In this document: in pieces, positions 20,002 to 28,772 of the stretch
Position numbering within the stretch: position 1 is the first letter of the stretch
Layout: each line of letters begins with the position of its first letter
Virus record (IMG/VR): IMGVR_UViG_3300025668_000745
Coordinates: 20,644-84,643 of that record
Source of the DNA: a virus
Direction: 5' to 3' (one strand)
DNA length: 64,000 nt
Position numbers and translations under genes: made by a program
Notes under the pieces: model-generated
Seen by the model: the letters and a program-made list of their open reading frames with translations, nothing else
What the model was told of the DNA's origin: nothing
The model's database searches: none

Positions 20002-21601
20002 AGTAAAAGATTTAGATATAATATATCTATCTTACGATGAACCAAACGCAGAAAAAAATTATGAAGACTTACTTACAAAAGTGCCTTGGGCAAAGCGTGT
20101 ACACGGAGTAGAAGGCAGCGATGCCGCACACAAAGCATGTGCTAAACTTAGTAATACAGATCGATTTATTACTATAGACGGTGACAACATAATTAATCCT
20201 AAGTTTCTGCAAGAAGAAATATATTTCTATGATGGTGCAGATATCGACAAGGCTGTTATTAGTTGGACTGCTAAAAATTCAATTAACAATTTAATGTATG
20301 GTAATGGCGGCATTAAGTGTTGGCCAAAATCTCATGTTTTAAATATGCAAACACATGAAAATGCTGAACCAGATAATGTCAAAGCACAAGTCGATTTCTG
20401 CTGGGACATGGAGTACATACAACAAGATACTTGTTATTCGATGATAATGAATAATTATACTCCTCATCAAGCGTGGCGTGCTGGGTTTCGTGAAGGGGTT
20501 AAGATGGCACTCAACGAAGGAACACAACTATCTAAAGACGGATTGTTATCTCAACATTGGAAAAATCTAAATAGACTCTATATTTGGACAATGGTCGGCT
20601 GCGATACTATAAACGGCGACTGGGGAATACTTGGGGCAAGAGCAGGTTTGTATATGGCTATGTGTACAGATTGGGATTTTATACAAGTAAGAGATTTTGA
20701 ACATTTAAACGACTTATGGAAACAGTCCTTTGAATCGATTGAAAACGTTGAAGATGAAATTGTTGAATACGGTATCAAACTCATTAATGCACTTGATCTT
20801 CCAATTGCTGAAAATCCGTTATCAGCTCAACAGAGTAAATTCTTCAAAACAGTGTATCGAAACCCTCCAAGATTAATATCGCCTAAAGTTGTCAAAGCAT
20901 CTCCAGTAGCAAAAACAGAATACGATATTGTAATGATAACATATAACGAAGAATATATGAATCAAAACTACAAGAGATTATTAGAAAGATTTCCTTATGC
21001 AAAGCGTATACACGGAGTAGATGGAATTCATAATGCACATATAAAAGCAGCAGAGCTATGCACAACTGATATGATTTGGATAGTTGACGGTGATGCTGTT
21101 ATTGACGACGATTTTAATTTTAACTATGCAGTTCCTAAATGGGATTTAGACACAGTGCATGTATGCAATAGTAAAAATCCTATTAATGATTTAATTTACG
21201 GTTATGGTGCTATTAAACTATTTCCGAGAGAACTTACTCTTAATATGGATAAGTCTAAGCCGGATATGACTACAAGTATAAGTAATAAATTTAAAAAAGT
21301 ATACGAAATAAGTAATATTACTGAATTTAATACAAGTCCGCTAAACACTTGGAAAAGTGCATTTAGAGAATGTTGTAAACTTTCAAGCAAAGTAATAGAC
21401 AGACAAAAAGACGACGAAACAAACGAACGATTAAATATTTGGTGTACAGTTGGCAACGACAGACAATACGGAGAATATGCAATCGATGGTGCCAACGAAG
21501 GCAGAAAATACGGAGAATACTATCGTGATTCACTGCAAGATCTGCGTAGAATAAATGATTTTATGTGGTTAGAGGAGAGATTTAATGAGCATTACAAATA
21601 A
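19985..21601 (+). CDS. Tandem-duplicated glycosyltransferase-like protein, 538 aa
   Basis: A gagg site precedes the ATG. The protein is an internal duplication. Domain 1 (about 9-250) has DIIYLSYDEPNAEKNYEDLL, WAKRVHGVEG, TIDGDN (D65/D67), KNSINNLMYGNGGIK and WTMVGCD. Domain 2 (about 313-538) repeats these as DIVMITYNEEYMNQNYKRLL, YAKRIHGVDG, IVDGDA (D368/D370), KNPINDLIYGYGAIK and WCTVGND. The fold looks like GT2-type GT-A. Both halves keep the acidic pair, so both may be active. It could add two sugars or act processively. Confidence 0.72.
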   Translation: MHQTLKVKDLDIIYLSYDEPNAEKNYEDLLTKVPWAKRVHGVEGSDAAHKACAKLSNTDRFITIDGDNIINPKFLQEEIYFYDGADIDKAVISWTAKNSINNLMYGNGGIKCWPKSHVLNMQTHENAEPDNVKAQVDFCWDMEYIQQDTCYSMIMNNYTPHQAWRAGFREGVKMALNEGTQLSKDGLLSQHWKNLNRLYIWTMVGCDTINGDWGILGARAGLYMAMCTDWDFIQVRDFEHLNDLWKQSFESIENVEDEIVEYGIKLINALDLPIAENPLSAQQSKFFKTVYRNPPRLISPKVVKASPVAKTEYDIVMITYNEEYMNQNYKRLLERFPYAKRIHGVDGIHNAHIKAAELCTTDMIWIVDGDAVIDDDFNFNYAVPKWDLDTVHVCNSKNPINDLIYGYGAIKLFPRELTLNMDKSKPDMTTSISNKFKKVYEISNITEFNTSPLNTWKSAFRECCKLSSKVIDRQKDDETNERLNIWCTVGNDRQYGEYAIDGANEGRKYGEYYRDSLQDLRRINDFMWLEERFNEHYK

Positions 21602-22484
21602 AGAATTTTTACATGGATTACAAGAATATAGTGAATTTAAGACAGAAGGTTCGGTTGCACGAAATGTAAAATCTTTCTTAGATATCCTATATGCAGAGGA
21701 TCAAAAGTCTGCTTTTGTTAATCATTTCTTACCAAAAGATCTTGCAAATATTTACGGATCTGATAATTTTGAGCAAGACCTTATTGTATATCTTTTAAAT
21801 AATTATGAAGGCAACGATACTCGTTATTTTAGATTTATTAAGGACTTTATCAAAAAAGATAAAGACATGAATATACTCTCAGATGCATTAAGTAGAAGCC
21901 AAATCAAGAGTAAGATATGGTTAGTAAATGAGCTTGAAAAAATATCTAATCATTATGGCAATGTTGTACTATTAGCTGGTTGGTACGGACAGTTAGTTGA
22001 GTTGTTTGGAGATAGTGTAGACAAGATTACATTTAAAAAATTTAGAAACGTTGAAATTGATATAGATGCATGTAATGAAAGTGACTATAATTTTAACTTA
22101 CGTCGAATAGATGATTACAAAGTAAAATCTATACACGGCGATATTAATAATCTTAATCTGCACGGAAGCGGATATCAGTGGGACGTAGAAAATTTTAAAA
22201 CTGAAGAAAAATATAATGAGCAATTTTACCCAGACCTAATTATAAACACAAGTGCTGAACATATGACAACTGAATGGTTTAATCAAATTAGATTTAACCC
22301 TTGGAAAGATCATAAACCTATTGTTGCTATACAAAGTAATAATTATTTTGACTTAGAAGAACACGTAAATTGCGTACATAGTATTAATCATATGAAAAAA
22401 CTATTTCCTATGAGTAAAATATTATATGAAGGTGAATTACAACTTAAAGGTTATAAGAGAGTTATGTTGATCGGTGAAGCATAA
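21585..22484 (+). CDS. SAM-dependent methyltransferase-like protein, 299 aa
   Basis: The start has a strong site (gaggagag). The N-terminal 110 residues are helical. A Rossmann-like core then starts at about residue 124 (NVVLLAGWYGQLVELF) with a following acidic strand (VEIDIDACNESDYN). A nucleotide-fold continuation follows: VKSIHGDINNL, then PDLIINTSAEHM and a terminal KRVMLIG strand. This matches class I methyltransferase topology, although the glycine loop is unusual (AGWYG). It overlaps the next start by one base. The substrate is unknown. Confidence 0.6.
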   Translation: MSITNKEFLHGLQEYSEFKTEGSVARNVKSFLDILYAEDQKSAFVNHFLPKDLANIYGSDNFEQDLIVYLLNNYEGNDTRYFRFIKDFIKKDKDMNILSDALSRSQIKSKIWLVNELEKISNHYGNVVLLAGWYGQLVELFGDSVDKITFKKFRNVEIDIDACNESDYNFNLRRIDDYKVKSIHGDINNLNLHGSGYQWDVENFKTEEKYNEQFYPDLIINTSAEHMTTEWFNQIRFNPWKDHKPIVAIQSNNYFDLEEHVNCVHSINHMKKLFPMSKILYEGELQLKGYKRVMLIGEA

Positions 22485-23158
22485 TGAAACGAATACTATG
22501 TATCGGCGACAGTCATACTGCTGGACATAATAGACGCACTAACGTATCTGGCCCTGACGATATTGTAACTCCTAAGAATTGGTCAGCCTATTTACAAAAA
22601 ACATTTCGTAATTCAGAAGTTTGGAATTTATCATTATCAGGTTCAAACAACTTTTTCTCTGGTATAATACTTGATAGTTTTTTAGAAACTTATACTCCTG
22701 ATGTAGTAATTTATCAGATATCTGATCATAGAAGATTTATAAAAATAAAACGTACAACTAAATTAAATTTATTAGAAAGTACAAATTGTGTTGCTCCTAA
22801 TTATTATGCATTACAAAGACGACCTTTCCCCTTTGGAATGATGGTTAGTCCACAGAGCTTTTCATCTGCATCACGTAAAGAGATAATTCGGCTGTATACA
22901 GCGTTATCTGATGACGACATTGTATATTTAAATAGTATTGCAGTAGAAAGGAATCTTCTAAAATTACAGAATATTCCACATTACGCATTTTATTGGCGCA
23001 AAGAAGATGCTGTTATTACAGGCTACGACAGTGTAGATGATATATTAGGATCACAATTTCATAGTTTTGTTGAAGACAACGGATGTCACTTAAATACTAC
23101 AGGACACGGACTTGTTTACAATAACATTATTCATACAAAGGTAGTAAACTTACTATGA
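22484..23158 (+). CDS. SGNH/GDSL-hydrolase-like protein, 224 aa
   Basis: Block I is intact: ILCIGDSHTAGHN, nucleophile Ser10. A block II/III-like GSNN (LSLSGSNNFFSG) follows near residues 52-63. The C-terminal block has DNGCHLNTTGHG (about 203-214), which fits the Asp-x-x-His dyad. Such enzymes cleave or transfer acyl esters, for example on glycans. There is no signal peptide, so it probably acts in the cytoplasm. It is the first of four SGNH-like genes interleaved with radical SAM genes. Confidence 0.72.
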   Translation: MKRILCIGDSHTAGHNRRTNVSGPDDIVTPKNWSAYLQKTFRNSEVWNLSLSGSNNFFSGIILDSFLETYTPDVVIYQISDHRRFIKIKRTTKLNLLESTNCVAPNYYALQRRPFPFGMMVSPQSFSSASRKEIIRLYTALSDDDIVYLNSIAVERNLLKLQNIPHYAFYWRKEDAVITGYDSVDDILGSQFHSFVEDNGCHLNTTGHGLVYNNIIHTKVVNLL

Positions 23159-23382
23159 TAGATTTAAAAGATCTCCCTGTTAGGGAATTACAAAAAGAAA
23201 GTGCAAGAGCTCTAAGTACAATACAAGCAACTAACAATAATATTTGGCAGTTTAATAAAAAAGCTCATCACAATAGTCATAATTGGTATTGTGCTGTAAT
23301 AGACTGGTATATTGATCAATATGGAGATTTGCCCAGTAAAGCAGGCCCTGGTAAAGATGTAAAATTGGTGTTAGATGTATGA
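23155..23382 (+). CDS. Small unknown protein, 75 aa
   Basis: It overlaps both neighbours by 4 bp (ATGA junctions), so it is translationally coupled between two SGNH-like genes. The N-terminal 30 residues are helical and charged; the centre is Trp/Asn/His-rich (NNNIWQFNKKAHHNSHNWYC) and the end is Gly/Pro/Lys-rich. I see no known domain. It could be a small partner of the SGNH proteins or a peptide substrate for the radical SAM enzymes; the sequence does not decide. Confidence 0.55.
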   Translation: MIDLKDLPVRELQKESARALSTIQATNNNIWQFNKKAHHNSHNWYCAVIDWYIDQYGDLPSKAGPGKDVKLVLDV

Positions 23383-24011
23383 GAAAAAATGTATTCTGTT
23401 TTGGATGCAGCTTTACTAACGGTATCCATTTTGCCCAAAAAGACTGGAGAGCTTCATATCCGTATCAGCTATCTCTACTCATGCCGGACGTAGATGTTTA
23501 TAATCTTGGGGTATCTGGTGGAAATAATATACTGAATGATATGATAATAAAAAAAGCACTTGAGGAGTATTCCGTAGATTTTTCTATTGTACAGTTTACA
23601 TTTCCAAATAGATTTTATATTTCGTTATCTGATAGTTCTGAAAAAATAGGTATTAGGTACGGGGTTAAGCAGCTAAGTGATAATTATTACTTGTTATCCA
23701 AAGAGTACATAGCAGAATATTTTAATATTTTTACGCCAAGCTACTTGAAAAGCAATGTTCAAAGGATTAAGCAACTGTATAAATTACTACCAAAAAGACA
23801 AATAGCTCATATAAATGAAACAGCTTATTTGTCAACATTATATAGATTAAAAGACTTGCATCATTATACTTGGTCTTGGAACGAAGACACGTTAGGCACT
23901 AATGTAGTACCTAATAGCCTAAAATTAGAAAAATTTGATGACGGTACTGGACATTTGACTCAAAAAGGTAATCGGGTACTTGCAGGCTATTTAAAAGGTG
24001 AAATAGCATAA
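23379..24011 (+). CDS. SGNH-hydrolase-like protein with GCS block I, 210 aa
   Basis: The N-terminus VFCFGCSFTNG keeps the nucleophile position (Ser11) but has Cys in place of the usual Asp of GDS. NLGVSGGNN (block II/III) follows near residues 48-56, and DDGTGHLTQKGN at the C-terminus supplies the His. The overall length and layout match the preceding SGNH protein. The Cys substitution is seen in some phage SGNH-like proteins. The stop directly abuts the next gene's ATG. Whether it is catalytic is unclear. Confidence 0.65.
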   Translation: MRKNVFCFGCSFTNGIHFAQKDWRASYPYQLSLLMPDVDVYNLGVSGGNNILNDMIIKKALEEYSVDFSIVQFTFPNRFYISLSDSSEKIGIRYGVKQLSDNYYLLSKEYIAEYFNIFTPSYLKSNVQRIKQLYKLLPKRQIAHINETAYLSTLYRLKDLHHYTWSWNEDTLGTNVVPNSLKLEKFDDGTGHLTQKGNRVLAGYLKGEIA

Positions 24012-25094
24012 ATGTATAGATACGAAGACATCAAAGAAGTACACTTAGAAATTACGCAAAAGTGTCAAGCGGCCTGTCCTATGTGCGATCGTAACATGAA
24101 TGGCGGAGATGATAATCCTCATATTACAAATGCAGAACTTAGTTTAGAAGATGCAAAAAGAATGTTTAGTCCTGCTTTTATAAAGCAATTAAATGTTATG
24201 TATATGTGCGGCAACTTAGGAGATCCTATTGTTGCTAAAGATACGCTTGAAGTATTCAAATATTTCCGCGAACATAACGATAAGATATGGTTGAGCATGA
24301 ATACTAATGCTGGAGCCAAGAGTGCTGAATGGTGGACAGAACTTGCAGGAGTTATTGGTCGCAAGGGAGCAGTAATTTTTAGTGTAGACGGTTTAAAGGA
24401 TACAAATCATTTATATCGACAGAACGTTGTTTGGAATAATGTTGAACGTAACATGCGAGCATTTATTAATGCTGGAGGCAGAGCCCGTTGGGACTTCTTA
24501 ATTTTTGCACACAATGAACATCAAGTAGATGAAGCAGAAGCACTTGCTACTCAGTGGGGATGTGAAAAGTTTATCAAGAAAAAATCAGGTAGATTTATTA
24601 CAAGTGATATTAAACCTAAAACATCTCATCAAGCAATAAATCGTAAAGGGGCTGAAACACAAAACTTAGCACAGCCTAAAGATGAAAAGAATAAAAACAT
24701 AGCACTACTAAAACAAAAAGAAATTGAAAAGTCTTATGGTAGTATGAAAGAGTATTTAGATAAGTGCAGTATTACTTGTAAAGTTGCAAACCAAGGAAGT
24801 ATTTTTGTAACAGCAGAAGGACTTTTAATGCCGTGTTGTTGGACTGCTGGACGTATGTACAAATGGTGGCATGCAGATCCCCGTGTAGAACAGGTATGGG
24901 ATCATATAGATAATGCTGGCGGAAAACAAGGCATAAGTATTATAGACAATGACATTAAACACGTGGTTAATGGAAAATTAATAGATAGTATCACTGCAAG
25001 TTGGCAAAAAAATAGTATTGCTGACGGAAAACTTGGCGTTTGCGCTCAAAAATGCGGTAGTGAATTTGACCCGTATAAGGAGCAATTTGTATGA
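24012..25094 (+). CDS. Radical SAM protein with C-terminal SPASM/twitch-like cysteines, 360 aa
   Basis: The CX3CX2C motif is at C18, C22 and C25 (CQAACPMC), binding the SAM [4Fe-4S] cluster. The glycine motif is GNLGDP rather than GGEP, and FSVDGL lies near residue 123. The C-terminal third has KCSITCKVAN, MPCCW (C275/C276) and a final CAQKC, which fits an auxiliary Fe-S cluster. Family members modify peptides, sugars or other small molecules by radical abstraction. It lies next to SGNH genes and overlaps the next start by 4 bp. It resembles 25800-26820 and 34882-36108. Confidence 0.85.
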   Translation: MYRYEDIKEVHLEITQKCQAACPMCDRNMNGGDDNPHITNAELSLEDAKRMFSPAFIKQLNVMYMCGNLGDPIVAKDTLEVFKYFREHNDKIWLSMNTNAGAKSAEWWTELAGVIGRKGAVIFSVDGLKDTNHLYRQNVVWNNVERNMRAFINAGGRARWDFLIFAHNEHQVDEAEALATQWGCEKFIKKKSGRFITSDIKPKTSHQAINRKGAETQNLAQPKDEKNKNIALLKQKEIEKSYGSMKEYLDKCSITCKVANQGSIFVTAEGLLMPCCWTAGRMYKWWHADPRVEQVWDHIDNAGGKQGISIIDNDIKHVVNGKLIDSITASWQKNSIADGKLGVCAQKCGSEFDPYKEQFV

Positions 25095-25807
25095 TATACG
25101 TAGGCGGCGACAGCTATGCATATGGATCAGAATTATTAGATATATCAAATCGTTTTGGTGATATTGTATCAGATGCTATGGGAACAACAAATCAAAACGA
25201 TGCAATAGGCGGCGCAAGTAATCAAAGAATTTACCGTAAATTTTTTGAAGCGTTTGATCCTAATAAATTTTCACATGTAATTTTAGGATGGACTGGCCTA
25301 AACAGATTTGAACATTATTCTGTCTTTGATCAAGATTATGACGGTTATAGAAGAATAACTGCACATCGATTACTTCCTTCTAACAAACATGAAGATTACA
25401 TAGATGAAAAACTTAGAAAAAGAATCGCAAAATTGCGAGATGATGTAAAGGTATCTAAAGAAAATAAAGTATTATTGCAGTACATGGCTAATGTACGTAC
25501 TGACAGAGTTATACATGCTGAAATTTTAAATATGATACTGCAAGTACAAAGGATGTGTAAATATACTGACACAAAATTATGCATGTTTTTTGGAGTACAG
25601 AATAATATCATAAAATTCAATGAATTAATAACAGATCATTTAATGTACAATAGTGTAGACTGGAATGATACATGGCTTTATCAACCAGATTATTCTTTAC
25701 AGGAATGTATGAATGATTTAAAATTACCAATAGGCCCAGGGAAACACTTTTTAGAAGAAGGCCATCAAGTTGCTGCTGACAAAATATTGGAGCATTTTAG
25801 TGTCTGA
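25091..25807 (+). CDS. SGNH/GDSL-hydrolase-like protein, 238 aa
   Basis: A strong aaggag site precedes the ATG. MIYVGGDSYAYGSE gives block I with Ser8, and GGASNQR near residue 38 is a block II/III-like Gly-Asn element. The C-terminal GKHFLEEGHQVAADKIL holds the candidate catalytic His. Its closest relative here is the gene at 26822, which starts almost identically. It lies between two radical SAM genes, with 4- and 8-bp overlaps. Acyl-ester hydrolysis or transfer is the family role; the substrate is unknown. Confidence 0.7.
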   Translation: MIYVGGDSYAYGSELLDISNRFGDIVSDAMGTTNQNDAIGGASNQRIYRKFFEAFDPNKFSHVILGWTGLNRFEHYSVFDQDYDGYRRITAHRLLPSNKHEDYIDEKLRKRIAKLRDDVKVSKENKVLLQYMANVRTDRVIHAEILNMILQVQRMCKYTDTKLCMFFGVQNNIIKFNELITDHLMYNSVDWNDTWLYQPDYSLQECMNDLKLPIGPGKHFLEEGHQVAADKILEHFSV

Positions 25808-26435
25808 TAAATGTTTTCAACTTTCAATCTCAACGTATTGTCAAGCTAAATGTCGTAGTTGCTTACGTACCAATAGCGAAACAGGTGAGCCGGAAGATTG
25901 GCTTACGCCTACACATATGAGCGTAGAAGCAGTACAAAATTTAGTATCTGGCGATTATTTTAAAAAGAACAAACTGGGATATTTACTTCTTTGCGGAGAA
26001 TTAGGTGATCCAATGATGCATCCTAATATAGATAAAATTTTAGATATTACTCTTGCTGTTGTTCCTCGAGTAGAACTTTCGACAAACGGCGGCCTGCGTC
26101 AACCAGAATGGTATGCAAAGACAGCGCAAAAATATGGAAGTCGTATTCATATTAAATGGGCAATAGACGGCACTGACCATGAGACAAATTGGAAATATAG
26201 AGAAGGTGTTGACTATTATCGAGCAATGGATAATATGAAAGCATGGATTGAAAACGGTGGTAACGGTGATTGGCATTATTTAATTTTTGAGTGGAACTGG
26301 AAACAAGTAAAAACAGCTAAACAAATAGCTAAAGATATAGGGATTGAAATACTATTTAAAATAAACAACAGGCCGTTTGGGTTAATTGATCCACTTCATA
26401 AACGTAAAGTAATGGAGGAATTGACCAATGGCTAA
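25800..26435 (+). CDS. Radical SAM core protein (half-length, no auxiliary domain), 211 aa
   Basis: I chose GTG 25800, which overlaps the previous stop by 8 bp and follows ttggag; this is downstream of a longer open frame that would overlap more. CX3CX2C is at C14, C18 and C21 (CQAKCRSC). GELGDP replaces GGEP, and KWAIDGTDHETNWKYREGVD matches the full-length paralogues. The protein ends after the barrel, and the auxiliary cysteines are encoded by the next, overlapping ORF. The two presumably form a two-subunit enzyme. Confidence 0.8.
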   Translation: MSDKCFQLSISTYCQAKCRSCLRTNSETGEPEDWLTPTHMSVEAVQNLVSGDYFKKNKLGYLLLCGELGDPMMHPNIDKILDITLAVVPRVELSTNGGLRQPEWYAKTAQKYGSRIHIKWAIDGTDHETNWKYREGVDYYRAMDNMKAWIENGGNGDWHYLIFEWNWKQVKTAKQIAKDIGIEILFKINNRPFGLIDPLHKRKVMEELTNG

Positions 26436-26820
26436 ACAGCAAAAGATTATGTGTATGTTTCATGATGGCGCTCGAAGTGAATACGATATAACTGTTGACG
26501 GTAGAGTGTGGCCGTGTTGTAAATTTGTAAATGTAATAACAAAGATCGAAGCCGGATTGCAAAAAAAAGGTGCTCTTGACGGAGACGACTATTTTTTTAA
26601 ATTACAAAAAGATGACCCTAATTGGAATAGTTTAGAACATCATTCATTAGACGAAATATTAGATCATGATTATTTTTCTACATATGTAAACAATGAAGGA
26701 TGGGAAAGTGGAAACACCAGCGTATTGTGTAAAAAACGATGTACGGCAAATATGCACCAAGACGGAACTTATACATATGTAGCAGATACAAGTAACAAAA
26801 TACATAAGAGGATAAAATAA
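26428..26820 (+). CDS. Detached SPASM/twitch-like auxiliary Fe-S module, 130 aa
   Basis: The ATG overlaps the radical SAM core stop by 8 bp and has a strong ggagg site, arguing for a real independent start. Cysteines C9, C30/C31 (VWPCCKF), C101 and C105 match the C-terminal layout of the full-length proteins at 24012 and 34882 (C...PCC/QCC...CxxxC). The intervening phrase NWNSLEHHSLDEILDHDYF parallels NINHRTLSNILGHDFF in 34882-36108. It probably holds an auxiliary cluster and binds substrate as a partner of the preceding protein. Confidence 0.7.
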   Translation: MAKQQKIMCMFHDGARSEYDITVDGRVWPCCKFVNVITKIEAGLQKKGALDGDDYFFKLQKDDPNWNSLEHHSLDEILDHDYFSTYVNNEGWESGNTSVLCKKRCTANMHQDGTYTYVADTSNKIHKRIK

Positions 26821-26821
26821 A

Positions 26822-27571
26822 ATGATATATGTAGGCGGGGACAGTTATACATACGGAATTGAATTAAATAATCCTCTGAAAGGTCGATATTCTTTTTTGA
26901 TGCAACAAAAATTAAAAATGTCTGTAGTAAATGATTCTTGGGGCGGAGCAAGTAATGACAGGATAGCCAGAAAATTTTTAGAGTTTATGAGCGGTCATAA
27001 AGTAAAACCTGACTTGGTGTTTATTATGTGGGCTCCTATTACAAGATCAGAGCAGTATGCTCCTGAGGAGGATATGTGGGAGGAAAGAGACGGATTTAGA
27101 CAAGTAAGATCGCCTGATATTTTTTTACCTGCCAAAGGTAAGCCGACAAAAAAACAACTACACTGGCGCCGATCTCTTAGTCAGTTAAGTGCTACGCAAA
27201 AATGGTGGCTTAATATATTTGACCAAAAAGGAGCAATTGATAGTTATATTAGAAATATAATGATAGTTCAAACTGTTTGTCGTGCAGGAAATATACCGTT
27301 TATTATGACTAATTGTAATTCTTCAATGACACTCAAACAACTTGATGATTTTGTAAGTCGTAATAGAAAAGTAGAAAACTACACACAACAACGAGTAAAT
27401 CTCATTGATAGTAGTAACTGGTTATTTGATAAAACATGGTCTTTTGCTGAATGGGCAAAAGATAACGAATATCCAATAGGTCCACAACATCATCCGTTAG
27501 AGGAAGCACATATAAACTTTGCTAATATATTAACAGACAAAGTTAAGGAGAGATTAAATGCCTCCGATTAA
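26822..27571 (+). CDS. SGNH/GDSL-hydrolase-like protein, 249 aa
   Basis: MIYVGGDSYTYGIEL (Ser8) is block I, WGGASNDR near residues 39-46 is block II/III-like, and the C-terminal QHHPLEEAHINFANIL holds the candidate His. It is paralogous to 25091-25807. A Trp-rich insertion (about 85-135) distinguishes it. It follows the detached auxiliary module by one base and overlaps the next radical SAM gene by 14 bp. Confidence 0.7.
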   Translation: MIYVGGDSYTYGIELNNPLKGRYSFLMQQKLKMSVVNDSWGGASNDRIARKFLEFMSGHKVKPDLVFIMWAPITRSEQYAPEEDMWEERDGFRQVRSPDIFLPAKGKPTKKQLHWRRSLSQLSATQKWWLNIFDQKGAIDSYIRNIMIVQTVCRAGNIPFIMTNCNSSMTLKQLDDFVSRNRKVENYTQQRVNLIDSSNWLFDKTWSFAEWAKDNEYPIGPQHHPLEEAHINFANILTDKVKERLNASD

Positions 27572-28772
27572 ATGCTTCTTTGCAAAAAATGCAATTAATT
27601 ACAAGCCCAATGATAGAATAACTGCGTGTCCCAGAGGTCACGGATCTTTGGCTAAAATTAGTGACTCGGTAAAACCAAGTGATTTTTTAAATAACGAAGG
27701 ATTTAGAAATCTTAGGAAAACTTTACAAGATGGTGAATGGGATACATCGCATTGTGATACTTGTATGGAAAGAGAACAACGAAATATCACAAGTATGCGT
27801 CAAAACATTAACTCTGAATTTAATCCTAACACTAAAATTAATGCAAACGGCAAAGTGCGTTATAGAGAATTAAAATTTATAGAGCTTAGATTCAGTAATA
27901 CTTGTAACTTATGCTGTTTGCATTGTGGCCCCGATTACAGCAGTCAATGGGCATCACTTATAAAAAATAATCCCTTACAAAAAGATGACGTTGCTCATAA
28001 TATTAGAGGATGGGTTAATCCGAGTAAAAATACAAATTGGACAAGTAAGCAAGTAAGAGACTTTGTAGAAGACTTAAATAGAAACTTTCCAAATGTTGAA
28101 AGATTTGATATTGCCGGCGGCGAGCCATTGTATCAAAAACAATTTTGGCTATTTTTAGATTTAATAAAAGACCATCCTAACATAAAACGTATGACTATTA
28201 GTATTACTTCTAACTTTAATGTTGACATTAATTATAAAGATTTTGCTAAAAAACTTAATAAATTTAAATGTGCAAATGTGCGAATAAGTTTAGATGCTGG
28301 AAAAAACTTGTACGATTATTTTAGAGGCGGCAGCTGGGAAAAAGTAGAAGACAATATAAAACAGTTTAACAAAACCAGAAGGAATACACAATTAGAGGTT
28401 ACAAATACAATCGGAGTTCATCAAATTTTAGATCTTGAGGATGTAATTGTAAGTATGTTAGAACTTCCGGTTGACAAGTTACATCATAGTATTATACAAT
28501 ATCCTGACTATTTAAGTCCGCACGTATTTGAATCTAATAATCAAAGAGTCATTGATGAAATTGATAGGGCTAAAGCAGCAATTAATTGTTATAAAAGTGA
28601 TATAAAATACGTTAGCGCTCATAGAATGATTAAATCACTTGAAAAGGAGTATAGTAACTCAAAGTATAAATCTACTTTACTAAAAAGTTTTCAATACTAT
28701 ACTAATAAAATGGATAAAATTAAAAATACAAATTTTGAATCAGTGTTTGGATATAAAATAGATGAACTCTAA
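27558..28772 (+). CDS. Radical SAM protein, N-terminal twitch type, 404 aa
   Basis: An aaggagag site precedes the ATG. CX3CX2C is at C116, C120 and C123 (CNLCCLHC), with GGEPLY and a VRISLDAG strand further on. The N-terminal 75 residues correspond to the twitch-like domain of the following paralogues, but the usual FC..PW and CC are altered (KCFFAKN, ACPRG); CDTC is kept near residue 71. This is the twitch-domain radical SAM layout frequent in marine phages. The auxiliary cluster may be incomplete here. Confidence 0.82.
   Translation: MPPIKCFFAKNAINYKPNDRITACPRGHGSLAKISDSVKPSDFLNNEGFRNLRKTLQDGEWDTSHCDTCMEREQRNITSMRQNINSEFNPNTKINANGKVRYRELKFIELRFSNTCNLCCLHCGPDYSSQWASLIKNNPLQKDDVAHNIRGWVNPSKNTNWTSKQVRDFVEDLNRNFPNVERFDIAGGEPLYQKQFWLFLDLIKDHPNIKRMTISITSNFNVDINYKDFAKKLNKFKCANVRISLDAGKNLYDYFRGGSWEKVEDNIKQFNKTRRNTQLEVTNTIGVHQILDLEDVIVSMLELPVDKLHHSIIQYPDYLSPHVFESNNQRVIDEIDRAKAAINCYKSDIKYVSAHRMIKSLEKEYSNSKYKSTLLKSFQYYTNKMDKIKNTNFESVFGYKIDEL

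Noticed and set aside
25800-26820. Sequencing frameshift splitting one radical SAM gene
   Set aside because: The second ORF has its own strong ggagg site and the overlap matches the 8-bp style of other junctions. I treat it as a real split, although reads could still overturn this.
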